From positions 1 to 64,000 of the forward strand of contig JAHRFD010000014.1 in assembly GCA_020882975.1 (NCBI GenBank): DNA of 64,000 bases, given 5' to 3'. Under the pieces are notes generated by a model. The model had not been told where the DNA came from and searched no databases. It saw nothing but the letters and a program-made list of their open reading frames with translations. Every line of letters begins with the position of its first letter. Positions within the stretch are counted from its first letter, which is position 1. Below are positions 52,269-62,736 of the stretch, piece after piece. The DNA is from Microcoleus sp. EPA2 (GTDB lineage: Bacteria; Cyanobacteriota; Cyanobacteriia; Cyanobacteriales; Microcoleaceae). The position numbers were made by a program, and so were the translations under genes.

Positions 52269-55200
52269 ATGAATGCTGATTTTGTCGATCGCCAAAGCTG
52301 GCAATTTTGGATCGATCGCGGCGGTACTTTTACTGATATTGTAGCTAAAAATCCTGATGGTAAACTAATTATTCACAAGTTGCTATCGGAAAATCCCGAT
52401 CGCTACACAGATGCCGCAGTTCAAGGAATTCGAGATATTTTGGGAATTCCCACAGATGTTGCGATTCCGGTGGCTGAAATTGCTGCGATTAAAATGGGGA
52501 CGACGGTGGCGACAAATGCTTTGCTGGAACGCAAGGGCGATCGCACGCTGCTGTTAATTACTAAAGGTTTTGGCGATGCGCTGAGAATTGGCTACCAAAA
52601 CCGCCCGAATATCTTCGCGCGTCAGATTGTGCGGCCGGAAATGTTGTACGATCGGGCGATCGAAGTTACTGAACGCTACAGCGCCACAGGTGAGGAGTTA
52701 ATTGCTGTTAATTTCGATTTTATCCCATCTTTGCAGCAAGCCTATGATGATGGAATTCGCAGTTGTGCGATCGTATTTATGCACGGCTACCGCTACTGGG
52801 AACACGAACAACAAGTGGCTGAAATTGCCAAGCAAATTGGCTTTACCCAAATATCAGTATCTCACGAAGTTAGCCCCCTAATGAAATTAGTTTCGCGGGG
52901 AGATACTGCGGTTGTCGATGCTTATTTATCTCCGATTTTACGCCGCTATGTCGAACAAGTAACCAATGAATTGATCGAGGCAGAGCCTGGGAACGAGGAA
53001 CTCCCTTCCGATTCCCCCCTAGGGGGGGGCTGGGGGGGGTCAGGAAGTAGTAGCCCCATGCCCAATTCCCCATTCCCTAAATTAATGTTTATGCAGTCGA
53101 ATGGCGGCTTAGTTGATGCCGCCCAATTTCAAGGAAAAAACAGTATTTTATCGGGTCCGGCTGGGGGAATTGTCGGCGCAGTTAAAACCAGTAAACTCGC
53201 TGGTTTTGATAAAATTATTACCTTTGATATGGGCGGAACTTCTACCGATGTTGCCCATTTTAATGGGGAATATGAACGAGAATTTGAGACAGAGATTGCT
53301 GGTGTCAGATTGCGATCGCCCGTGATGGCAATTCATACTGTAGCAGCCGGTGGTGGTTCCATTGTATTTTTTGATGGTGCCCGTTACCGCGTTGGGCCTG
53401 CTTCTGCGGGGGCTAATCCTGGGCCTGCTTGCTATCGGAAAGGTGGCCCTTTGACGGTGACTGATTGCAATGTGATGTTGGGCAAAATTCAGCCGGATTT
53501 TTTCCCGAAAGTTTTTGGATTGGATGCAGATTTGCCGATCGCCTCTGAGGTTGTCAGGCAAAAATTTGTCCAATTAGCGACGGAAATTGGGGGCGAGAGG
53601 ACACCGGAACAGGTGGCGGAGGGTTTTTTGGCGATCGCCGTGGAAAAGATGGCTAATGCGGTGAAAAAAATCTCGCTTCAGCGCGGTTATGATGTTTCGG
53701 AATATACATTGTGCTGTTTCGGCGGTGCGGGGGGCCAACACGCTTGTGCGATCGCCGATGCTTTGGGTATGAAACGGGTATTTATTCACCCCTATGCGGG
53801 GGTGTTATCCGCCTATGGTATGGGTTTGGCTGATGTGCGGGCTATGCGCGAAAGGGCGATCGAGCAACAATTAAGTCTCGATTTAATTACTGATTTGCAG
53901 CCTATTTTGGCAGAATTGGAGGCTGAAGGAAAGAGGGAATTGAACCGCAGTAGCCCCGAAACCGCAGAGGAAAAGCCAGAGCTTTTAGTTATTAGGAAGC
54001 TGCACTTAAAATATCATGGAAGCGATTCGGTTTTAGCAGTAAATTTCGCTCCAACTCTTGAGATAATGCAGGCTGAATTTGAAGCATTCCACCGACAGCG
54101 TTACAGTTTTATTATGCCAGAAAAAGCGCTGATTGTGGAAGCAGTTGCGGTGGAAGTTGTAGAAACAATGGATGTGCCGGAGCGGTCAATAATTGCCTCT
54201 GATTGTGACACAGACATCTTACCGGTGCAACCAATTTCAACAGTCGAAATGTATGTGGCTGGCGGCTGGCGGGAAACTCCTGTGTATAAAAGGGAGAATT
54301 TGCGATCGCACCACTGCATTATCGGGCCAGCCTTGATTGTGGAAGCTACGGGAACCAATGTCATTGAACCGGGATGGGAAGCCGAATTAACTTCCAGAAA
54401 CGATCTCATTTTAAACCGCAGATGCAGCCAAATAAACCCCGATCGTCCCCGTTTATCTACGGTTGAAGCAGATCCGGTGTTGCTGGAAATCTTTAATAAT
54501 CTGTTTAGGGCGATCGCCGAACAAATGGGCATCACTTTACAAAATACATCTTCATCAGTTAACATCAAAGAACGCCTCGATTTTTCCTGCGCCATCTTCG
54601 ACCAAAACGGGCAATTAGTTGCCAACGCCCCCCACATTCCCGTGCATCTAGGCTCGATGAGCGAAAGTATTTCAGCTTTAATTTTAGGAAAAAATGGTAC
54701 TCTTAAACTGGGGGATGTTTATGTATCCAACAATCCCTACAACGGCGGCACGCACTTGCCAGATATCACCGTTATTACCCCAGTATTTGATAATACTAAT
54801 TCTCGGCCTCTATTCTATGTAGCCTCGCGAGGACATCATGCCGATATTGGCGGCATCACTCCCGGTTCCATGCCTCCTAACAGTACGATAGTAACTGAAG
54901 AAGGCGTATTGCTGGACAATTTTCAGCTAGTAAAAGAGGGGAAATTCCAAGAAGCACAATTACTAGAAATTCTCACCTCCGGCAATTTTCCAGCCCGCAA
55001 TCCCGCTCAAAATATCGCCGACTTGCAAGCACAAATTGCCGCTAACAAACGCGGTACTGAAGAACTTATCAAGATAGTAGAACATTACGGTTTAGAAACA
55101 GTACAGGCTTATATGGGATTCGTCCAAGACAATGCTGAGGAGTCGGTACGCAGGGTAATTGATGTGTTGCAAGATGGCGAATTTACCTATGGGATGGATA

Positions 55201-56012
55201 GCGGCGGACAGATTAAAGTAGCCATCACTATTGACAAATCAGCCCGCAGTGCCAAAATAGATTTTACTGGTACTTCTCCTCAACAAATCAACAATTTTAA
55301 TGCTCCCGCAGCAGTGTGCAAAGCCGCTGTTTTGTATGTTTTTCGCACCTTAGTAAATGACGATATCCCTCTGAATGCAGGTTGTTTGAAACCTCTAGAA
55401 ATCATCAATCCCGTAGGCTGTATGCTGAATCCGCGCTATCCGGCGGCGGTAGTTGCAGGTAATGTGGAAACTTCGCAGAATATTACCGATGCTTTGTATT
55501 GTGCGTTGGGAGTGATGGCGGCTTCCCAGGGAACTATGAATAATTTTACCTTTGGAAATCACCGCTATCAATATTATGAAACAATTTGCGGTGGTTCTGG
55601 CGCTGGTCCAGATTTTGATGGTACTGATGCGGTGCAAACTCACATGACTAATTCGCGTTTAACCGATCCAGAAGTGTTGGAATGGCGCTTTCCGGTACTG
55701 TTAGAAAGTTTTGCTATTCGGGCTAATAGTGGCGGCAATGGATGTCATCGCGGGGGGAATGGTGTGGTGCGGCGAGTGCGGTTTCGGGAGGCGATGACGG
55801 CGGGGATTTTATCGGGGCGGCGGGTGATTTTTCCCTGCGGTTTGAATGGGGGAGAAAACGGTGTTTTGGGACGGAATTATGTGGAAAGGATTGATGGGAA
55901 AGTTGAGGAGTTGGGGAGTACGGCGACTGTGGAAATGCAGCTTGGGGATGTTTTTGCGATCGAGACTCCTGGGGGTGGAGGATATGGTTTTTATAGCGAT
56001 TTTCACGGTTGA
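52269..56012 (+). CDS. 5-oxoprolinase (HyuA-HyuB fusion)
   Basis: A 1247-residue ATP-dependent enzyme that opens 5-oxo-L-proline to glutamate. The HyuA half (about 10-700) has [18 protein letters not shown] (key part DRGGTFTDI), [28 protein letters not shown] and [18 protein letters not shown] (key part AAGGGSI). The HyuB half (about 740-1245) has [28 protein letters not shown] and [10 protein letters not shown]. Fused forms are the usual cyanobacterial and eukaryotic arrangement. Residues 238-270 ([17 protein letters not shown] and following) come from a repeat insertion. Confidence 0.93.
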   Translation: MNADFVDRQSWQFWIDRGGTFTDIVAKNPDGKLIIHKLLSENPDRYTDAAVQGIRDILGIPTDVAIPVAEIAAIKMGTTVATNALLERKGDRTLLLITKGFGDALRIGYQNRPNIFARQIVRPEMLYDRAIEVTERYSATGEELIAVNFDFIPSLQQAYDDGIRSCAIVFMHGYRYWEHEQQVAEIAKQIGFTQISVSHEVSPLMKLVSRGDTAVVDAYLSPILRRYVEQVTNELIEAEPGNEELPSDSPLGGGWGGSGSSSPMPNSPFPKLMFMQSNGGLVDAAQFQGKNSILSGPAGGIVGAVKTSKLAGFDKIITFDMGGTSTDVAHFNGEYEREFETEIAGVRLRSPVMAIHTVAAGGGSIVFFDGARYRVGPASAGANPGPACYRKGGPLTVTDCNVMLGKIQPDFFPKVFGLDADLPIASEVVRQKFVQLATEIGGERTPEQVAEGFLAIAVEKMANAVKKISLQRGYDVSEYTLCCFGGAGGQHACAIADALGMKRVFIHPYAGVLSAYGMGLADVRAMRERAIEQQLSLDLITDLQPILAELEAEGKRELNRSSPETAEEKPELLVIRKLHLKYHGSDSVLAVNFAPTLEIMQAEFEAFHRQRYSFIMPEKALIVEAVAVEVVETMDVPERSIIASDCDTDILPVQPISTVEMYVAGGWRETPVYKRENLRSHHCIIGPALIVEATGTNVIEPGWEAELTSRNDLILNRRCSQINPDRPRLSTVEADPVLLEIFNNLFRAIAEQMGITLQNTSSSVNIKERLDFSCAIFDQNGQLVANAPHIPVHLGSMSESISALILGKNGTLKLGDVYVSNNPYNGGTHLPDITVITPVFDNTNSRPLFYVASRGHHADIGGITPGSMPPNSTIVTEEGVLLDNFQLVKEGKFQEAQLLEILTSGNFPARNPAQNIADLQAQIAANKRGTEELIKIVEHYGLETVQAYMGFVQDNAEESVRRVIDVLQDGEFTYGMDSGGQIKVAITIDKSARSAKIDFTGTSPQQINNFNAPAAVCKAAVLYVFRTLVNDDIPLNAGCLKPLEIINPVGCMLNPRYPAAVVAGNVETSQNITDALYCALGVMAASQGTMNNFTFGNHRYQYYETICGGSGAGPDFDGTDAVQTHMTNSRLTDPEVLEWRFPVLLESFAIRANSGGNGCHRGGNGVVRRVRFREAMTAGILSGRRVIFPCGLNGGENGVLGRNYVERIDGKVEELGSTATVEMQLGDVFAIETPGGGGYGFYSDFHG
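52980..53080. repeat. in-frame palindromic repeat inside the 5-oxoprolinase gene
   Basis: A GATTCCCCCCTAGGGGGGGG-CTGGGGGGGG tract with flanking CCCAATTCCCCATTCCC heptamer-like sequence interrupts the HyuA part. It encodes a Gly/Ser/Pro-rich loop. The tract resembles the GATCCCCCTA... element found between genes elsewhere in this window. Confidence 0.7.
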
Positions 56013-56078
56013 AAGCCTTCACCCGCTTGAGGGTAATAACTCCCCCAAACGGTATCTAAAAACTGCGACACCTTAATA

Positions 56079-56687
56079 TTATTCAGCTTCTATCCAACCC
56101 TTAATTGTTTCAATAGGAACGCTGACTAGCGGATGATTAAATATTGCTTTTAATGCCTCAATACCACCTGCTTTTAATGCACTCCGCAATCGCTGTTTAA
56201 GGGTAAGATTTTCCTTTATTTCATGGTGAATTGCTTCAGCTACAACGGATTCAGGCACAGTTGGATTCTGCGCTATTTGATTCAGCAATTGCTGAATTTC
56301 TGCTGCTGCATCAACTAAATTCTGAGGTGGATTATTTATGAAATCACCTTCAACATTCCCGGCGGCACCTGTAACGGGGGCGTTAAAATTCATTTGTACT
56401 TTGCGTTCTGACATAGTGTTAATGGCTTGATTTAGTACATTAAAAATTATAGCGTTTCTGTAAATCTCTCCTAGGGCGGTAACAGCACTAGCCCGAACAC
56501 TTGGGTCGCTATCTTCCAATGCAGCTTGATATAGAGTAGCGATCGCCTCTTTGCTGTCAGCACCCATTTTCGCCAAAGCTTCAGCAGCGTTAGTGCGAAC
56601 GAGAGAAGACGGATCGTTTTGCAAAATATGACATATCAATTGAATTGTCCTGGTTTTTGACTCGGTGAACTCATTTTGTTCGCTCAC
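56079..56687 (-). CDS. HEAT-repeat protein, coupled second gene
   Basis: A 202-residue protein starting with GTG at 56687 (MSEQNEFTESKTR). It overlaps the end of the upstream gene by 17 bp, and GGGAG lies about 10 nt before the start. Residues 20-80 hold two HEAT units (VRTNAAEALAKMGADSKEAI and VRASAVTALGEIYRN). The rest is helical with conserved-looking QNPTVPESVVAEAIHHEIKEN and ends in VPIETIKGWIEAE. The preceding gene ends in half a HEAT unit (AVRAKAVFSLGDFYS). The two may therefore be halves of one frameshifted gene or a translationally coupled pair. The function is unknown. Confidence 0.6.
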   Translation of the reverse strand: MSEQNEFTESKTRTIQLICHILQNDPSSLVRTNAAEALAKMGADSKEAIATLYQAALEDSDPSVRASAVTALGEIYRNAIIFNVLNQAINTMSERKVQMNFNAPVTGAAGNVEGDFINNPPQNLVDAAAEIQQLLNQIAQNPTVPESVVAEAIHHEIKENLTLKQRLRSALKAGGIEALKAIFNHPLVSVPIETIKGWIEAE

Positions 56688-57606
56688 TGTAGAAGTCTCC
56701 CAAGGAAAATACAGCTTTAGCGCGAACAGCAGGATCTTCACTTTCCAAATCTTGCAGTAAGGGAACTATCTCTTTTGGAAATTCCTGGTTTAGCCAGTCG
56801 AATTGATTGTCAGCAATTTTGTCAGTGCTGCTGTTGTTCCCTTTAGGGTTGAGGTGCAGGAGCAAATGTTTGTTCGTCGCATCGTCTACTAACTCGAAGT
56901 TAGCGATTAATCCTTGATTTTTTATTACTTGTACCAGGTGGATAGTTGCCCATGTTGCTGGAACTTCCGTGGTTAAATTCCCTGCTAGGTTGGCTTCCCG
57001 AATGCGGGCGATCGTTTGCGCGATCGTATCTTCAGAATTTGCACTTTTCTCGTATGTTTTGGTTTGCGGATTGAGATGTTCGTAAAACGATGCAGAACCC
57101 CAAGTCAAATTTGACCCGGTTATTCCCTGATTTCTTGCAAATGTGATATTTCTATCATTAATATCTATGACACAGTTTTCTGTTTCATTTTCACTCTCGA
57201 TGAATTTGGATAATTCTGCAATTACTGCTTTGAGCCCCTTTATATCATTTGTAGTAAAGACAGCCTTTTCACCAGAATTCATAGATACTTCCAGTCCATA
57301 TTTTTTTAGCCAAATATTTGGCATTGCGTATAATGCTGTGACCATCAATAAAAATCCCAGACCTTTTATATCTGTAAAAGCCAAAACCAAGCCGATAAAA
57401 AACAAAACAAATATCCCGGTAGTTACTAAGGGATTTATAATATCAACTCCAGTTATTTTAAATCCACTAACGTTACAAAATTGATATACAACATCTCCAA
57501 ATTTGACTATTTTCTTAGTAATATATATGGTTGTTAACTTAGAATATATCGTTCTAGAGCTAACAGGGGTAGTCGCTTTGCCTCGCACTCCATTACTTAT
57601 CAGCAT
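56671..57606 (-). CDS. DUF6232-like membrane protein with C-terminal HEAT unit
   Basis: A 311-residue protein. The ATG at 57606 with GAGGG upstream is preferred. Residues 15-105 look like DUF6232 (YSKLTTIYITKKIVKFGDVVY...FCNVSGFKI), with two membrane helices at about 60-78 and 82-99 (VTTGIFVLFFIGLVL; GFLLMVTALYAM). A middle part of mixed type follows. The last 30 residues form the start of a HEAT repeat (LLQDLESEDPAVRAKAVFSLG). Probably a small envelope-associated signalling or scaffold protein. The function is unknown. Confidence 0.65.
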   Translation of the reverse strand: MLISNGVRGKATTPVSSRTIYSKLTTIYITKKIVKFGDVVYQFCNVSGFKITGVDIINPLVTTGIFVLFFIGLVLAFTDIKGLGFLLMVTALYAMPNIWLKKYGLEVSMNSGEKAVFTTNDIKGLKAVIAELSKFIESENETENCVIDINDRNITFARNQGITGSNLTWGSASFYEHLNPQTKTYEKSANSEDTIAQTIARIREANLAGNLTTEVPATWATIHLVQVIKNQGLIANFELVDDATNKHLLLHLNPKGNNSSTDKIADNQFDWLNQEFPKEIVPLLQDLESEDPAVRAKAVFSLGDFYSERTK

Positions 57607-58039
57607 ATCTTTTACCCTCAAAGTAACTTACTAAATATTAACCAAGAGTGATAGTTTCATAGTATGAATTAACAAAAAGATTGATGAATCATTAATCTGT
57701 CCACTCTCCTATTATATCAGAATAAGTTACTTGTCGCTTGCCTGCAATCATTTCAATTTTTCAGGTAAGCCGCAAGTGCAGGATATATCTTAACAGTCTG
57801 GAAAGGCAGACAAGATGAAGTTTAACGCTACTGAGCGCGAGCGCACATATAGCAGTCCTTGCAGGAGTCGTAAAGTTTTTTACCCCACCCCAACCCTCCC
57901 CTTATTAAGGGGAGGGAGTAAGAAATTCACAAATGATTTAGGATTGCTATAGCTGGGATAAAATCAGCTTCAACTGTGGAATCTGGATGCAGAGATGGTG
58001 TAAAATCGAGCTGCACCAGCATATATTACCAAAACAATT
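57607..58039. other. 433-bp intergenic region with a MITE-like element
   Basis: The right half holds a 104-bp element (57848-57951). It is bounded by TATAGCAGTCCT and AGGATTGCTATA, inverted repeats matching at 11 of 12 positions. Inside it is CCCTCCCC-TTATTAA-GGGGAGGG (57894-57916), a perfect hairpin. The rest is AT-rich sequence with the promoters of the divergent DUF6232 and sigma-like genes. Confidence 0.55.
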
Positions 58040-58687
58040 GTGCAAACACCTAATTTTTCAGAATTCAACCATCCTGTGGTCAAATCCCTGTTCCATCACA
58101 CCGATCGCGAATTATTGACCCTGTTTCAAAATCATCCCGATCAGGGTAAGTTCTTTACCGCAATTTTTTGCCGCTACGCTCAAATAGTACATTCCCTAAT
58201 TCGCCATTCTGTGCGATCGCCAGTCCAAGGAGATTACCTATTCGCCCACACTTGGCTGCACATCTATCACGAACTCCGAGGCCTCGATTTGCGCCGGGAA
58301 ATCCCAGAGTCTGATGGCGACAATCTCAGTCTGCAAAACTGGCTCATTAATGTCACCGCTATCTGCATAAATCAAGCCGAATTGCCTCCTGTTGAGACTA
58401 TTCATTATTCTTTACAATCCGCTTCACCCCCTCTCTGGTGTTACCTCAAACAAGCCTTAGAATTGTTAGCACCCCTACCACGTTTAGTTGTGTTGATGGC
58501 TCAGACTTTCCGCTGGAGCGAAACCAGAATTGCTGCTTATTTACAAGCAGAAGGTGAAGCTATTTCGCCCGCTCAGGTAAGGGCTTTACTGCAAAAAGGA
58601 TATCAAACTCTGGAATCAAATTTGCCGGATGATATTCGAGCTATTTATCTCGATGAAAATCTCGACTATCAACAGGCACTTGTTTAG
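58040..58687 (+). CDS. sigma-70-family-like cyanobacterial protein
   Basis: A 215-residue protein with a GTG start. The C-terminal third contains PPLWCYLKQALELLAPLPRLVVLMAQTFRWSETRIAAYLQAEGE, of which FRWSETRIAAYL has the helix-turn-helix look of a sigma region 4. The N-terminal part (TLFQNHPDQGKFFTAIFCRY; DYLFAHTWLHIYHEL) looks like a degenerate region 2. Such proteins are annotated as sigma-like in cyanobacteria, but evidence for promoter recognition is lacking. It is followed by a ferredoxin gene. Confidence 0.6.
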   Translation: MQTPNFSEFNHPVVKSLFHHTDRELLTLFQNHPDQGKFFTAIFCRYAQIVHSLIRHSVRSPVQGDYLFAHTWLHIYHELRGLDLRREIPESDGDNLSLQNWLINVTAICINQAELPPVETIHYSLQSASPPLWCYLKQALELLAPLPRLVVLMAQTFRWSETRIAAYLQAEGEAISPAQVRALLQKGYQTLESNLPDDIRAIYLDENLDYQQALV

Positions 58688-58822
58688 ATATAGACATTTA
58701 CTGTCGTAAAATTAACACCATCATAAACCTGCCTTTTCTAGTTGTCCGGGCGGGTTTTACCCGAAATTTTTGCTAAGACTAACAGCATACTCAACCAGCC
58801 CCTTCGCGAATACAGAGAAAAA

Positions 58823-59143
58823 ATGGCAGTTTATCAAGTTCGGTTGGTAAATCAGGAACTGGCGCTCGATCGCACGATCGCCGTACCAGATGACCAGTAT
58901 ATCTTAGATATGGCAGAAGATGCCGGCATTCGCTTGCCCAGTGGATGCAAGCAAGGAGAGTGTTCTGCCTGCGTTGTCAAGCTGCTTGGTGGCGAAATCG
59001 ACCAAAGCGAACAAAAGTTTTTGAAGTCCTCAGAATTGCAAGCTGGCTATGCTGTTACTTGTGTAGCTTACCCGCTTTCTGACTGCACTTTGTTAACTCA
59101 TCAAGAACAAGTTTTGTATCAAACATCTCTTTATTTGAAGTAA
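58823..59143 (+). CDS. plant-type [2Fe-2S] ferredoxin
   Basis: A 106-residue electron carrier. The ATG at 58823 (MAVYQVRLVNQ) is chosen over an earlier in-frame GTG-like start because the fold begins there. Cluster ligands: C-x4-C-x2-C in SGCKQGECSACVVKL (about 40-53) and the fourth Cys in GYAVTCVAYP. It is a little longer than photosynthetic PetF (about 98), with a hydrophobic tail TLLTHQEQVLYQTSLYLK-type (key part EQVLYQTSLYL). Probably one of several specialised cyanobacterial ferredoxins. It lies 136 bp downstream of the sigma-like gene. Confidence 0.92.
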   Translation: MAVYQVRLVNQELALDRTIAVPDDQYILDMAEDAGIRLPSGCKQGECSACVVKLLGGEIDQSEQKFLKSSELQAGYAVTCVAYPLSDCTLLTHQEQVLYQTSLYLK

Positions 59144-59355
59144 TATCGTTGACCGTTGGATCGGAATGATTTAACCTTACTAGAACGCAGAGAACACAGA
59201 GGGAGATAACAGAGATAAATAATTCCCCTGCTACCGGATTTGATATAAGGGGGGTAGGCACCGGGGCACTACCCTTACAGAATCATCGTTTTCTGGAGAA
59301 TGAAACACCCCTACCCCCAAGGGAGGATGAGGGATATTCAGGAAGAATTCAACTG

Positions 59356-62300
59356 TCAACGTTCCAGCAATTGTAGCAGCCGCTGAAGCGGAACTTCTAC
59401 CCAATCGACGCGGTAATTAAGTTCATACACTAACTCAGCAACCGTTTTTTCTAAGATGTAAGCATCGAGTAAAACTTGTATTTCCTGGATTGATTTTGGC
59501 AAGAAATTTGCATCCGCTGATTTCTGCAAATAACTCTTCAGAAAAGTCAGGCTAACCCAACGATCCCAAACCTTTGCCCACTGCTGCATCTCCGATAAAT
59601 TTTGAGGACTAATCATCCCGCTTTCTACTTCATTGCGGAGTCCCAAAGTAACAGCATAGTTGAAAGATTGTAGCATTCCCGCTACATCTCGCAGGGGCGA
59701 TCGCTTCATCCGCCTCTCGCTTAAGGGTCGATTTCTTTCTCCTCCAAAGTTAATAATCACAAACTCTTTGCCTGTATACAGAACTTTTCCTAAATGAAAG
59801 TCCCCATGGCAACGAATGCGCTCTGCCGTGATTTTCAAGTTCAAAATAGATTTGAAACGTTCCATCAGCAAGTCTTCCCGATTTAGCAGAATTTGTCCCA
59901 ACTTTTGGGTTTCCGGTGGCAGTTGAGACAGCCGTTTTTTCAGTAGCAGCAAAGTTCTTCCTGCTAAATTTCTCATCTGTTGATAGATGGAACGTTGGTA
60001 AAATGAAGTGAAATTTTCTGGGGCAAAATCTGGATTTTGTGTATCGGAAGCTAATGCTAGGTGAAGTTCGGCTGTCCGCTGTCCTAAAAGTTCGGCGGAG
60101 GCTAAATAGGAACCGATTAGTTCGCGAGCTAATTCGGGAACTGCTAGGGATAAATCGGATACTAACGAGTTTGAATGCCGCTGCATTGGTGCAGTGCTGG
60201 CATGGGGTAAATAATTTTCGGGGTCCGTAGATAGGTTGTCTGCTGCATACTTGGCTTCTACTGCCATTACTTGCTCGAAATAGTCGCGCAATGTGTCTAA
60301 GGTATAGGACCAGGCATCCCTGCTATCGGGGACAAATTTTTGCAGGATACCCATTGTCATTACTGGTTTCCCTTCGGCCTGATATTCTAAATATCCGGCA
60401 ATGGGAGCAAAGTGTTGAATCAAGTTGCGATCGGTTAAAAAGCGTCCGATTTCTAATTCTGGGTTGATACCTTCTTCAACTTTTCGCAATAGTTTAAACG
60501 CGAAGCGATCGCCATAACCTGCGGATGTATTCCTATGTTCTTTTTTGAATACATGAGGTTCTAGCTTTGACAAATCTGGTTCTGAGGCGAGTGCATTGTC
60601 GGGAATTCCTAGCACTTTACCAGCGACACCTTTGTAATTGCCAGAATGGGCGATCGTCTCTAGCAGAACACTGAGAAAAGCTTTGTCCGTGGCTGCATCA
60701 AATAGTACCCCAACTTCATTTTTTTCTAAAAATTGAATCCTAGCGATCGCCCGTTCGTCTACATCACCTTGAATCTCTTCCCAACCTACAGGTAAAATGT
60801 AACTTTCTGCCATCCCTTCAGTATAATTTAACTGCAAGAGTAAAATGTATACTGTTGATTCTAATCCCGAAGATTTTTTACATTCAACTGGCACAATTTC
60901 ATCTATTTGCAAAGATTGAATCGTCCTATCCCTACCGATAAACCAAGGACTAGAACGCAAGTAATCCGGCAAAATAGGAACCAGTCCCTCTCTCAATTTA
61001 CTGGTAGCAAAAGCAGTTTTCCAGTTGCCTGGGATACCTAATGTCGGCAGTTCCGTTTGAGGTAAGTGTAGGGAAAATTCTTCGGTTTTGACAGTAAGGG
61101 TAAACCAATAAAATGAGTGAGGACTCAAACTCAAAAAGTAAGCCGAATCGCCCACAGCCGGAAACTCTGTACGACCAAAAATCTCCACCGGAATAGCACC
61201 TTTGAAGGGCGAAAGGTCTAATTCTGCGGTCTGTACGAAGCGGGACAAATTCGCTACTACTAAAACGTGTTCGTCTTGATAAGTACGCACAAAAGCTAAA
61301 ACTTTGCGGTTTTCTGGGTAAAGAAATTCGCAAGTTCCACGACCGAATGCTTGGAAGCGTTGGCGAATAGCTATGAGGCGTTTCATCCACCACCAAAGAG
61401 AATTTGGATTAGATCGTTGCGCCTCCACATTTACAGATTCGTAGTGATATTCAGGGTCAACAATTGGCGGTGCGTAGAGCCGTTGCTGGTTAGCGCGACT
61501 GAAACCGGCATTGCGATCGCCACTCCACTGCATGGGAGTTCTCACCCCGTTGCGATCGCCCAAATAAATATTGTCACCCATCCCAATTTCATCGCCATAG
61601 TAAAGCACAGGCGTACCCGGAAGAGAAAGCAGCAAAGCATTCATCAACTCAATCCGGCGGCGATTATTTCCCATCAGTGGAGCCAAGCGACGGCGGATAC
61701 CCAAATTAATCCTCGCCTGGGTATCTTGAGCGTAAACTCGGTACATATAATCTCGGTCTTCATCGCTGACCATTTCTAGCGTCAGTTCGTCATGATTTCG
61801 CAAAAACAATGCCCACTGACAGTTATTAGGAATCTGGGGAGTTTGCTGGAGAATATCAATAATCGGGAAGCTATCTTCCATGTGTACAGACATGAACAAG
61901 CGCGGCATCAGCGGGAAATGAAAATTCATGTGACATTCATCCCCCTCAGCGTAATATTCAACCGCATCCTCCGGCCACTGATTCGCCTCAGCTAGCAGCA
62001 TTCGGTTGGGGAATTTTTCATCTACGTGCTTCCGCAACTGTTTCAGAAATAAGTGAGTTTCTGACAAGTTTTCACAGTTAGTACCTTCGCGTTCGTACAA
62101 GTAAGGCACCGCATCCATTCGCAGTCCATCCACTCCCATTGCTAACCAAAAATTCACCACATCTAATATGGCGAGACGCACCGCTGGATTGTCATAATTC
62201 AAGTCTGGTTGGTGGGAATAAAAACGATGCCAATAATAAGCTTTTGCTACGGCATCCCAAGCCCAATTAGAAGTTTCAAAATCCTGGAAAATAATCCGAG

Positions 62301-62736
62301 CATCTTGATATTTTTCTGGCGTATCGCTCCATACATAAAATTCTCTTTCTTTGCTACCTTTAGGAGCACGTCGCGCTTTCTGAAACCAAGCGTGTTGGTC
62401 TGAAGTGTGGTTGACAATTAACTCAATAATAACTCTAATTCCCCGCAGGTGGGCTTCTTCTAAAAGATGTTTAAAGTCTTCTAAAGTGCCATAAATCGGG
62501 TTGACACTCATATAATCGGAAGTATCGTAGCCATCATCTCGGAGCGGGGAGGGAAAAAAGGGCAGTACCCAAATTGCTGTTACTCCCAAGTTTTTCAGGT
62601 AATCCAGCTTTTCAGTTAGCCCACGAAAGTCGCCGATACCATCACCATTGCTGTCGGCAAAAGCGCGAATGGGTACTTCGTAAATGATCGCATCTTTGAA
62701 CCACAAAGGGTCGTCATTTAAGATTGAGTTTTGCAT
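59356..62736 (-). CDS. treS: trehalose synthase (TreS)-maltokinase fusion
   Basis: A 1126-residue fusion. The ATG at 62736 has AGGA upstream. Residues 1-560 are a GH13 TreS: YEVPIRAFADSNGDGIGDF (key part ADSNGDGIGDF), nucleophile Asp in GLRMDAVPYLYE, acid Glu in LLAEANQWPED and Asp in FLRNHDELTLE. Residues 600-1126 are a maltokinase with HGDFHLGKVL (about 979-988). The metal-binding D-F-E(G) motif is here N-F-G-G (Asn996), so kinase activity is doubtful. TreS interconverts trehalose and maltose; maltokinase makes maltose-1-phosphate for glycogen. Single gene. Confidence 0.9.
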   Translation of the reverse strand: MQNSILNDDPLWFKDAIIYEVPIRAFADSNGDGIGDFRGLTEKLDYLKNLGVTAIWVLPFFPSPLRDDGYDTSDYMSVNPIYGTLEDFKHLLEEAHLRGIRVIIELIVNHTSDQHAWFQKARRAPKGSKEREFYVWSDTPEKYQDARIIFQDFETSNWAWDAVAKAYYWHRFYSHQPDLNYDNPAVRLAILDVVNFWLAMGVDGLRMDAVPYLYEREGTNCENLSETHLFLKQLRKHVDEKFPNRMLLAEANQWPEDAVEYYAEGDECHMNFHFPLMPRLFMSVHMEDSFPIIDILQQTPQIPNNCQWALFLRNHDELTLEMVSDEDRDYMYRVYAQDTQARINLGIRRRLAPLMGNNRRRIELMNALLLSLPGTPVLYYGDEIGMGDNIYLGDRNGVRTPMQWSGDRNAGFSRANQQRLYAPPIVDPEYHYESVNVEAQRSNPNSLWWWMKRLIAIRQRFQAFGRGTCEFLYPENRKVLAFVRTYQDEHVLVVANLSRFVQTAELDLSPFKGAIPVEIFGRTEFPAVGDSAYFLSLSPHSFYWFTLTVKTEEFSLHLPQTELPTLGIPGNWKTAFATSKLREGLVPILPDYLRSSPWFIGRDRTIQSLQIDEIVPVECKKSSGLESTVYILLLQLNYTEGMAESYILPVGWEEIQGDVDERAIARIQFLEKNEVGVLFDAATDKAFLSVLLETIAHSGNYKGVAGKVLGIPDNALASEPDLSKLEPHVFKKEHRNTSAGYGDRFAFKLLRKVEEGINPELEIGRFLTDRNLIQHFAPIAGYLEYQAEGKPVMTMGILQKFVPDSRDAWSYTLDTLRDYFEQVMAVEAKYAADNLSTDPENYLPHASTAPMQRHSNSLVSDLSLAVPELARELIGSYLASAELLGQRTAELHLALASDTQNPDFAPENFTSFYQRSIYQQMRNLAGRTLLLLKKRLSQLPPETQKLGQILLNREDLLMERFKSILNLKITAERIRCHGDFHLGKVLYTGKEFVIINFGGERNRPLSERRMKRSPLRDVAGMLQSFNYAVTLGLRNEVESGMISPQNLSEMQQWAKVWDRWVSLTFLKSYLQKSADANFLPKSIQEIQVLLDAYILEKTVAELVYELNYRVDWVEVPLQRLLQLLER

